Below the pieces are notes generated by a model. That model was not told the DNA's origin and searched no databases. It saw nothing but the letters and a program-made list of their open reading frames with translations. DNA of 64,000 nucleotides, taken from assembly GCF_011440375.1 (NCBI RefSeq), contig NZ_JAAOIR010000003.1:248001-312000 (forward strand), given 5' to 3'. Positions 44,348 through 51,110 of the stretch are shown here, piece by piece. Origin of the DNA: Halorubellus sp. JP-L1 (GTDB taxonomy: Archaea; Halobacteriota; Halobacteria; Halobacteriales; Natrialbaceae). Positions within the stretch are counted from its first letter, which is position 1. Each line of letters opens with the position of its first letter. A program made the translations under genes and the position numbers.

Positions 44348-45058
44348 ATGTTAACTGCCAAACTCAGCGTCCAGTACGAGAACGACTGGACGAGCAGTCT
44401 GGTCGAGTACGACGTCTCCGGGGAGTTCCTCGCCTCGACGTTCCGCGACCGCCGGTACTTCGGGCTGCTTGCGCTCGAAGTCGCGGAGGACGACTACGAC
44501 GACGTCATCGAGACCATCCGCAGTCACGAGTCGACGACGTCCATCGACGTCCTCGAAAAGTACTCCATTGGCGGCGTCGAACGACTCTCTGCGACCCTGT
44601 TCATCCGCAGTCAACACTTCGAGTACACGCCACTACAGGTGCTGCTCCACGAGGGATTCATCCCACTCGGCGGGTTCGGAGAGTTACGTAATGGAGCCGA
44701 GAGCTTCGACCTCCTATTGACAAGCCGAGAAGACCTGTCGGTGGCCGTCGACCTCCTCGAACGGTTCGGGCAGGTAAAGATCGAGTACGTCTCCTCGGAG
44801 TTCCAGCGACAGACGACGCCGAGCGTCACCGAGTGGAGCGAGCTGTTCGAAACCATCACGCCCCGACGTCGTAAGGTCCTCAATAAGGCACTGGAAGCCG
44901 GGTACTTCGACATCCCCCGCGGGAGTACGCTCCAAGAGATCGCGGACGACCTCGGGATTGCCAAGACGACGGCGTCACAGCACCTCCGGAAGGCCGAGAA
45001 GAGCATCATGGAGTTCTTCATCCAGTACGTGAACATCTCCGCGCAGAACACCGAGTGA
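44348..45058 (+). CDS. HTH-10 (bacterio-opsin activator-type) transcriptional regulator
   Basis: A 236-residue haloarchaeal regulator. The N-terminal two-thirds is the variable sensor part (ending about residue 160). The C-terminal HTH_10 domain has TPRRRKVLNKALEAGYFDIP, then RGSTLQEIADDLGIAKTTAS and QHLRKAEKSIMEFF. This is the diagnostic pattern ALxxGYFxxPR..L.ElA..LGIS. It follows the zinc alcohol dehydrogenase gene by 51 bases in the same direction and closes the catabolic cluster, so it probably regulates nearby genes together with the IclR protein. Confidence 0.88.
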   Translation: MLTAKLSVQYENDWTSSLVEYDVSGEFLASTFRDRRYFGLLALEVAEDDYDDVIETIRSHESTTSIDVLEKYSIGGVERLSATLFIRSQHFEYTPLQVLLHEGFIPLGGFGELRNGAESFDLLLTSREDLSVAVDLLERFGQVKIEYVSSEFQRQTTPSVTEWSELFETITPRRRKVLNKALEAGYFDIPRGSTLQEIADDLGIAKTTASQHLRKAEKSIMEFFIQYVNISAQNTE

Positions 45059-45319
45059 CCGACACGCACTCCCCGCCTGGAACTGGCGAATCCATCTCTC
45101 ATTCCCATTCTGGCCGGACTCAGTTCCAGGGTATCCTTGGAGTACGTCCGAGCGAACAGCCGCATTCTACGTCTCCAATTCAGGATAACCCCCTAATTGA
45201 CAGTTAGGATTAATAATTTGAAGAGTGATGGTATCGAACAGCGGGTGCTGTCCAGGTGAGACAATTCGAGCGACGGGCAAGTCGTTGAGTCACCGAAAAT
45301 CGAGGAGAAAGCCCGGGCA

Positions 45320-46450
45320 TTAGGGCGGCGATGAGTCCTCTGAAGACCCTGAATTATCGAAGAGTGCCCCTTCGGCGGCCTCTTTTCGCTCGGCCGCTCG
45401 TACCTCGCGGTAGCTTTCGTGGGTGGTGCCGATGTTCTGGTGGCAGAGCATCTCCTGGGCGAGTTCCGCCTGTTCGGCGTAGAGTTCGTGGCCGAGGCCG
45501 CGACGGCCGCCGTGGGGCTTCAGGTACTCGCCGTCGATGTCGATGCCGGCGGTCTTGCAGTGCTTCTGCATCAGATTCCGCGTCGCCTGCACGGAGATCG
45601 CGCGTGGACCAATACCCTGGTCGCGCATGACCGTCAACGGTCCCTCCGTCTCGAGTGCAGTGTCCAGATCCCCATCAGCCGCCTCGCGCACGTGTGAGTA
45701 GAGGTTCGGCGGGTGGAAGGTCATGAAGACCGGCCACGATTCCGGCGGGTCCAGCAGTCGCTTGTAGCGCTCCAGGCGCGTCCGTGCGGGCTCGAGTATC
45801 GACACCTCCTGTCGTTCGCGCGTCTTTCCGAGGACGCCCACGACGCCAGCATCGACGTCGACGTCACTCCAACAGATTCCGTTGCGGTCGTCATCGTCAG
45901 GGTCACGCACGATCTCTGCACCACGGGCTCCGCTGTACGCGAGCATGTAGACGAGCGCCCGATTTCGGTGCGCCTCCAGCTGGGCACGGCGGTCATTGGC
46001 TTCGTTCGCCTCGTCGACGACCTTGTCCATATGCGCGAGCAATCGGTCGCGGACGTCCGCACTCCAATACTGGCGGTCGCTATCGCCCTGGTCCTCGGGG
46101 AGTTCCTCGGTGGCGCGTAGCTTCTCGGCTGGGTTCTCGGGGATGCGTGCGTCGCGGACACACCACGCAAGCCATGCCCGGACAATGTTGTAGTACGTGT
46201 TGGCACTGCTGGCCGCGAGTTCGTCTGCGTCGACGCGGTCAGCGAGGTCCTGGGCGTAACGACGGCAGTCCGTTTCGGTGACGTTCTCGAGTTCGCGGAT
46301 GCCTCGATCGCGGACGAACTCGGCGAAGTCTGTGAGCACGAATTTTGAGTTGCGTGCGTAGTTGCCGGAGTCGACGCGCTTGAGGCGTGCGCGAATGGCG
46401 TCTTCGAGCGTGCCACCGCCGGGGTTAGGCCCATTAGGTTGCCGTTCCAT
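45320..46450 (-). CDS. Tyrosine recombinase/integrase (XerC/D-like)
   Basis: A 376-residue site-specific recombinase. The N-terminal SAM-like core-binding domain (about residues 12-110) has FVLTDFAEFVRDRGIRELEN and ANTYYNIVRAWLAWCVRD. The catalytic domain has the first Arg in AYSGARGAEIVRDPDDDDRN (about residue 172), the HxxR box as HGGRRGLGHELY (about residue 313), the second His in CHQNIGTTHESYREV and the nucleophilic Tyr within that same segment. It looks intact. No tRNA or obvious direct-repeat attachment site was found nearby. It marks the likely edge of an island that may include the VWA-to-PIN operon. ATG 46450 gives MERQPNGPN. Confidence 0.87.
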   Translation of the reverse strand: MERQPNGPNPGGGTLEDAIRARLKRVDSGNYARNSKFVLTDFAEFVRDRGIRELENVTETDCRRYAQDLADRVDADELAASSANTYYNIVRAWLAWCVRDARIPENPAEKLRATEELPEDQGDSDRQYWSADVRDRLLAHMDKVVDEANEANDRRAQLEAHRNRALVYMLAYSGARGAEIVRDPDDDDRNGICWSDVDVDAGVVGVLGKTRERQEVSILEPARTRLERYKRLLDPPESWPVFMTFHPPNLYSHVREAADGDLDTALETEGPLTVMRDQGIGPRAISVQATRNLMQKHCKTAGIDIDGEYLKPHGGRRGLGHELYAEQAELAQEMLCHQNIGTTHESYREVRAAERKEAAEGALFDNSGSSEDSSPP

Positions 46451-46746
46451 CTTTCGTGCTTCCCTTACAGCGTAGGGGTACCAGTGTCTGGTTGATCTTT
46501 GTATTCTAAGCGAAACCAAGCATTCATCTCGCAATTCATGCGACTCTGTGCCTCTACCACCTGTGTGTGGCGAATGGATCCTCGCGCTCCATCTAGACAC
46601 GTTTGGTGTGGTTCGTGTCTGTTTTGAAGGCGTGATCGAGTCCCTGTGGTTGGTGAGGTGCCGTTTTAGTCATTGAGAACTGATGGCAGTGCGGTGGGTC
46701 AGGACTGACGTCAACAGCTTTCGGGATACTCCTGTGCAGGTAACAC
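46451..46746. other. Non-coding stretch between the recombinase and the PIN gene
   Basis: About 300 bases without a supported gene. All frames are short. It should hold the promoter of the recombinase gene; I did not find a clear repeat that could be an attachment site. Confidence 0.35.
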
Positions 46747-47790
46747 TCAGGTGGACTGCTCGTATGCGTTGACGATTGCGGTGCGGCGTTCGAGTCCTTC
46801 GCGATAGGTCGGGCTTCGGGAGTCGATGTACAGTTGTTCTCGTTGCCAGTCCTGGCCGTCTTTCTCGGGCCAGACGCCGTACAGGGTGACTTTCGGAAGT
46901 TCGAGCACGCCGAACACGACGGTCAGTAGGTATAGCGCTCGCTCGATCTCGCTCCAGCCGACAGTCGTTTTCCGGGGGGTGTCGATGGGGAAGCTGACGT
47001 GCGAGGAGCGGAGGCCGCGGTCTCGTGCACGGTCGACGAAGCCGTGGTCGTTGCTGAAGAGGAGGAGTTCCTGTCGGTTCCGCTCGCGGAATTCGTCGTA
47101 GGCGTCGACGATGGCTTCGTCGCCGGTGTCGCTCCGGACTTCTTCGACGCGGCGTTCGGCCATCAGGCGACGGTACTCGTAGAGGCCGAGGATGCCCTGT
47201 CGGTTGTCGCTGACGGGTTGGCCCTCGACGCGCTCGTACTCGGCGCCGAACGCCGCTGGAAGCCGGGAGGTGGCCGGGTTCCGGTAGTGGAAGTCGAGTT
47301 CGGACTTCACGCCCGACGCGAGCGCGAACCCATCGACCGGCGGGCGGTCGGCGTCGTCGCGACGCCAGGGCTCGATTGCGAGGAGTGATTCCGGATACCA
47401 CGGCAGCAGGTTCGTGTCGAACCCGACGAACAGGGGGTGGTGTCCGGCGGCGAGGTCGCGGTAGCCGTGGCGGTCCACGAGCTCGGCGACGTCGCTGGCG
47501 TTCTCGAACGGGAGGAGGCCAGCGCCGGCGAGCGCTCGCACGTAGTGTCCCTCGTCCGGGAGGTCGGCAGCGACGTCAGGCCCGTGGGCGCGCTCGACGT
47601 CTTCGAGCGCCGTCTCGTAGGAGAGCGGGCCCGTCGTGAACCGGACCGTCGTGTCGTCATGGTCGCCGAGGTCGATCCGGAGGAGTTCGCCGATCTCGTC
47701 GCTCGGGTGAGAGACCGTGATCGAGCGGACGTCGTCGTCCGCATAGTACGCGTTGAGGAGGACCGTGAGGTGGTCGCGAGTGAGATTCAC
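46747..47790 (-). CDS. PIN-like domain protein, putative nuclease partner of the CARF protein
   Basis: A 347-residue acidic protein. The N-terminal 115 residues are not recognised. From about residue 120 the pattern of a PIN ribonuclease appears: first acidic residue in LFVGFDTNLLPW, second in ALASGVKSELDFH (about residue 165) and third in ELLLFSNDHGFVDRARDRGL (about residue 245), where PIN domains carry the [ST]xD near the end of the fold. A C-terminal part (VFGVLELPKVTLYGVWPEKD) follows. Its ATG overlaps the stop of the CARF gene by four bases, so both are made together; a CARF sensor with a PIN nuclease recalls CRISPR ancillary effectors. The assignment is from motif reading only. Confidence 0.55.
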   Translation of the reverse strand: MNLTRDHLTVLLNAYYADDDVRSITVSHPSDEIGELLRIDLGDHDDTTVRFTTGPLSYETALEDVERAHGPDVAADLPDEGHYVRALAGAGLLPFENASDVAELVDRHGYRDLAAGHHPLFVGFDTNLLPWYPESLLAIEPWRRDDADRPPVDGFALASGVKSELDFHYRNPATSRLPAAFGAEYERVEGQPVSDNRQGILGLYEYRRLMAERRVEEVRSDTGDEAIVDAYDEFRERNRQELLLFSNDHGFVDRARDRGLRSSHVSFPIDTPRKTTVGWSEIERALYLLTVVFGVLELPKVTLYGVWPEKDGQDWQREQLYIDSRSPTYREGLERRTAIVNAYEQST

Positions 47791-48251
47791 GGCAGGGCCT
47801 CCGTGAAGTCGATGAGGTCGACGGCCGTGGCAGGGATGTCGTCGTAAATGCGGCCGTAGTACGCGTCGGAGTCGAGGAACAGATAGAAGACGTGGTCGGC
47901 GTCGTACTGGAACCCCGCCTGGAACGCAATCGCGGACATGAACTTCCGCCCGGGCGTGACGTCCACCGCAACCTCGACGTCACCGGTCGTCCCGACGTGC
48001 TCGCGGAAGTACGAGACGATCGCCTCGAAGTCTCGCTCCGCGTCGAGCGACTCGACCGTCGTCTCCAGAGAGCCACCGTACTCGTCGACGATGGCCTCGG
48101 CGAGTGTCACGGCTCGCCCGACGGTTCCCTCGATCTCGTCGTTCGAGAGGACGACGTACTCGTCGGGGACGAATCCCGCCGAGCACGCGGCTGCGAGGGG
48201 ATTGACCATGGCCTCGAACGTCGTGCTCCCGCACGTGACCCACCGGCGCAT
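47787..48251 (-). CDS. CARF-like sensor protein (stand-alone)
   Basis: A 154-residue protein made almost entirely of one Rossmann-like domain. It starts RRWVTCGSTTFEAMVNPLAA, then AGFVPDEYVVLSND. The diagnostic segment is VAVDVTPGRKFMSAIAFQAG near residue 97, which corresponds to the DxTGGxKxM motif of CARF domains of Csx/Csm6 proteins. It lacks a fused nuclease or HTH. The start ATG 48251 is supported by a TATA-like GGCTTATCAG (48274-48283) about 27 bases upstream; ATG 48257 is an alternative. CARF domains bind cyclic oligonucleotides made by type III CRISPR or related systems; no cas gene is in this window, so the ligand source is unknown. The PIN gene follows with a 4-base overlap. Confidence 0.6.
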   Translation of the reverse strand: MRRWVTCGSTTFEAMVNPLAAACSAGFVPDEYVVLSNDEIEGTVGRAVTLAEAIVDEYGGSLETTVESLDAERDFEAIVSYFREHVGTTGDVEVAVDVTPGRKFMSAIAFQAGFQYDADHVFYLFLDSDAYYGRIYDDIPATAVDLIDFTEALP

Positions 48252-48273
48252 AGCCATCACGACACCGACAAGT

Positions 48274-48283
48274 CTGATAAGCC
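48274..48283 (-). promoter_or_regulatory. Possible internal promoter for the CARF-PIN pair
   Basis: GGCTTATCAG on the minus strand is centred 27 bases before ATG 48251, within the 73-base gap after the ADP-ribosylglycohydrolase gene. It would allow the CARF-PIN pair to be expressed without the upstream three genes. Confidence 0.45.
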
Positions 48284-48324
48284 TGTGGGCAGCCAACCGG
48301 TCCATCGCGTCGGATTCGAGTCCG

Positions 48325-49296
48325 TCACTCTCGACGACCGTCCCCGTCAGCTGACTCGAATCCGACGTCGAGAAGCGCTTCGGCGAGTGAATCGAGGCGG
48401 TCGCGTTCGTCGATCTCGTCGAGCCAGCGCTCCGGGAGCGAGTCCGTGTCCGGGCGGGCGCCGGCGATGGCGCCGGTGACGGCGCCGACGGTGTCGGTAT
48501 CGCCGCCCCGGTTCACGGCGTCGACGATGGCGTCTTCGGCGCAATCCGCAGTGAGGCCACAGTAGAGGCCGGTCTGGAGGGTGTCGACGACGTAGCCGGT
48601 CGTGGCGAGGTCGCGCTCGAGTGCGTCGGCGTGCGCAGGGGAGTCGAGTGCGTCGTGGACGCGCTCTATCGCCGAGAGGAGCGCTGTCGGCGCGTCGGTC
48701 GAAGCGTCGAGCGCGGCTCCGAGCGGGTCGGGGTCGTTCCGAAGGAGGCCGCCGATGGTGTGGTTGAGGACGACGCAGCCCCACGTGCAGCGCGGGTCGG
48801 CGTGCGTGATCGCCGAGGACGCCCGACTTACGCGCTCGAGTTCGGCGGCGTCGTTCCGGAACGCGATCGCGTACGGCGCACACCGCATCACGCTCCCGTT
48901 CCCCGCGTTCGAGCCCTCTGGTCGCGACTCCCAGACGATCTGGCCGGCGTCCGCAGGGGAGGTTCCGTCGCGGAGTTTCGCGATGGCGTCGCGGGTCATG
49001 AGCCCGATGTCGAACGGGCCAGCGTCGAGCCAGTCGACGAACCGCGCGGCGACGTCGTCGGGGTCGAAGCCGTCAGACGCGACGAGGCTTTCCGCGACGC
49101 AGAGCGCGAGGTCCGTGTCGTCCGTGATCGTGCCAGCGGGCCGTCCGTGCGTGCCGTACGCGAGCATTTCCGTCACGGTGCCGTGCGAGCGCTCGATCTG
49201 CTCGCTGGTCTTGAACTCGACCGGGCGGCCGAGCGCGTCGCCGCAGGCGAGTCCGCGCAGACAGCCCCGGGCGCGGTCGCGTTCTGGGCTGGTCAT
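48325..49296 (-). CDS. ADP-ribosylglycohydrolase family protein (ARH/DraG-type)
   Basis: A 323-residue metal-dependent hydrolase expected to remove ADP-ribose from proteins, nucleic acids or small molecules. All family motifs are visible: CLRGLACGDALGRPVEF, then GTITDDTDLALCVAESLVAS with the T-D-D magnesium ligands, EGSNAGNGSVMRCAPYAI and the C-terminal NRGGDTDTVGAVTGAIAGA, whose Asp residues complete the dinuclear magnesium site. So the enzyme looks active. Its start overlaps the stop of the HEAT-repeat gene by four bases. No ADP-ribosyltransferase is evident in the window. Confidence 0.87.
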   Translation of the reverse strand: MTSPERDRARGCLRGLACGDALGRPVEFKTSEQIERSHGTVTEMLAYGTHGRPAGTITDDTDLALCVAESLVASDGFDPDDVAARFVDWLDAGPFDIGLMTRDAIAKLRDGTSPADAGQIVWESRPEGSNAGNGSVMRCAPYAIAFRNDAAELERVSRASSAITHADPRCTWGCVVLNHTIGGLLRNDPDPLGAALDASTDAPTALLSAIERVHDALDSPAHADALERDLATTGYVVDTLQTGLYCGLTADCAEDAIVDAVNRGGDTDTVGAVTGAIAGARPDTDSLPERWLDEIDERDRLDSLAEALLDVGFESADGDGRRE

Positions 49297-51110
49297 GTGG
49301 ACGACTCCGGTTCGAGTTCCGCGTCGTTGGCGTCGAGCTGGTCGAGCGCTCGGGCAGCGCGGGACCGGACCTCCGGGTTCTCGTCCTCTCTGGCACGCGT
49401 CTCGAGTAGCGGCGTGACGAACGAGGCTCCCGCGTGCCCCAGGACCTCGCAGGCGTTCTGGCGGACGAGCGGGTTCTCGTCGGTGAGGCGGTCGATGAAC
49501 ACCGGAACCTTCCCGACGGCCGCATCCGGGTCGTCCTCGGCAACTCGCGCGATGGCGCCGCTGGCGTTGACGCGCGTCACGTCGTCGTCGGCGCTGGCCA
49601 GTCGAGCGAGCTCGTCGACGTACGGTTCGACGACGTCGCCGTGGTGCTTGGCGACGTCGCCGAGGAACCCCAGGGCGTTGTTGCGGAGCATGTCGTGGTC
49701 GGCGTCGAGCAACCCGGCGACGTCGTCGACGAGGTCGACGCCGCGGCTCGGGTCGTCGCCGACGAGTCGGCCGAGCGCCGACAGCGCGTTCGCCCGCACG
49801 CCTGGTTCGAGTGCGTCGTCGGCAAGGGCGCCCGCGAGCGTCTCGCGATGTGGAGCGAGGGCGTCTAGGTCGACCTTGCTCACCGCCGTGAGCGCGTAGA
49901 CGGCGTGCGCCAGCCCGCGCCCGCGGGCTCCGACGAGCCCCACGAGCGCCGGTACCGCGTCGACGATGTCGCGGCCGTCGGCTTCGGCGACGTGACTGAC
50001 GACGCTCGCAGCTCGACCCCGGGCGGCGTCGTCTTCGCCGTCGAGGTACTCGACCACGGTCTCGAGACAGGGCGCGACGCTCTCCGGGGCGACCTCGGCG
50101 ACGCGGTCGAGTATCAACAATTCGTCCCGCGCCGACACGGGATCGTCGAGCGCGAGTTCGCTCCGGACGGCCGGCACCGCGACCTCGCAGGCCACCGGCT
50201 GGACGCCGGCGGCCTCGCGGAGCGCCACGAGCGCGTCCCGGCGAGCCGCGCGCGTGTTCGCAGTGTCGAGGTGGACGGTCACCTCCTCGACCGGGACGGC
50301 CTCCGGGCTAGCGGTCGCGAGCCGTCGGAGGCCACGGAGCTTCTCTCGCTTCGTCCGGGCGCTCGCGGTGTACAGCTCGCGGGGCGGGTCGGCGACGGTC
50401 AGCGACCGCACGTCGTCGACGCGGAGCGTGAACGCCTCCATCGTCGGTGCGACCGGCACGCACTCGATGGCTGGGGCCGCCGCGGGCCGGTTCATCGATC
50501 GGTCGCGGATCGAGACGTCGTGGAGGAGCTGGGTCGTGCCGCTCTCGCACTCGGGTGACGCCAGTTCGAACTGGGCGTCGTCCTCGCGTGCGTCCAGCCA
50601 CTGGGCGAGCACCTCCGCGTCCGGGGACGCGATGCGAGCGGGAGCGTCGGTGCCGCCGTCGGTCCGGACGTCCCGCGGTGCGTCGACCCAGGGGAGGTCG
50701 CGGTCGAACTCGCCGCGTTCGAGCGCGGGGACGAACTCCCACGCGTGGTAGTGCTGCCAGCCGTCGACGTCGCCGAGGTCGAGGTCGTCCACGACGACGT
50801 ACCCCTCGGCGTCCGGGTGGATGTCCTCGATGAGTGCGAGGCGCTCGCGGCGCTTCGGGAAGCGCTCGTAGCGGCCGTCGGGTTGCTTGTCACCGAGCCA
50901 GTCGTCCCAGTCGTCGTCGTACCGGCCGACGACGTCGACGCCGCCGGGGATGGCGGCCTCGTCGGCGAGGTCCTGGTTCCCGATGGCGTACACCGCGTGC
51001 TCGGTGTCGTGCGCGAGGTAACGCACCCACTCGAGCGGAACCGCCTCGTGACGCGGGTGCGGGTTCACGTCGACCGTCCAGTCGCGGTCGAACGCGAACA
51101 CGTACGTCAT
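49293..51110 (-). CDS. HAD-like N-terminal domain plus HEAT-repeat protein
   Basis: A 605-residue protein. Residues 1-130 begin VFAFDRDWTVDVNPHPRHEA, where D-R-D-W-T-V matches motif I (DxDxTV) of HAD hydrolases, followed by VYAIGNQDLADEA and, at the end, VVVDDLDLGDVDG. I cannot see a full set of HAD motifs, so it may be degenerate. From about residue 260 to 600 the sequence is built of HEAT-like helical repeats, for example RANALSALGRLVGDDPSRGV, LRNNALGFLGDVAKHHGDVV and VRQNACEVLGHAGASFVTPL. These usually form a protein-binding scaffold. It overlaps both neighbouring genes by four bases and probably bridges the VWA protein and the hydrolase. Confidence 0.75.
   Translation of the reverse strand: MTYVFAFDRDWTVDVNPHPRHEAVPLEWVRYLAHDTEHAVYAIGNQDLADEAAIPGGVDVVGRYDDDWDDWLGDKQPDGRYERFPKRRERLALIEDIHPDAEGYVVVDDLDLGDVDGWQHYHAWEFVPALERGEFDRDLPWVDAPRDVRTDGGTDAPARIASPDAEVLAQWLDAREDDAQFELASPECESGTTQLLHDVSIRDRSMNRPAAAPAIECVPVAPTMEAFTLRVDDVRSLTVADPPRELYTASARTKREKLRGLRRLATASPEAVPVEEVTVHLDTANTRAARRDALVALREAAGVQPVACEVAVPAVRSELALDDPVSARDELLILDRVAEVAPESVAPCLETVVEYLDGEDDAARGRAASVVSHVAEADGRDIVDAVPALVGLVGARGRGLAHAVYALTAVSKVDLDALAPHRETLAGALADDALEPGVRANALSALGRLVGDDPSRGVDLVDDVAGLLDADHDMLRNNALGFLGDVAKHHGDVVEPYVDELARLASADDDVTRVNASGAIARVAEDDPDAAVGKVPVFIDRLTDENPLVRQNACEVLGHAGASFVTPLLETRAREDENPEVRSRAARALDQLDANDAELEPESST

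Noticed and set aside
45059-45319. tRNA gene or attachment site next to the recombinase
   Set aside because: I looked for a cloverleaf and for direct repeats near both ends of the recombinase gene and saw none.
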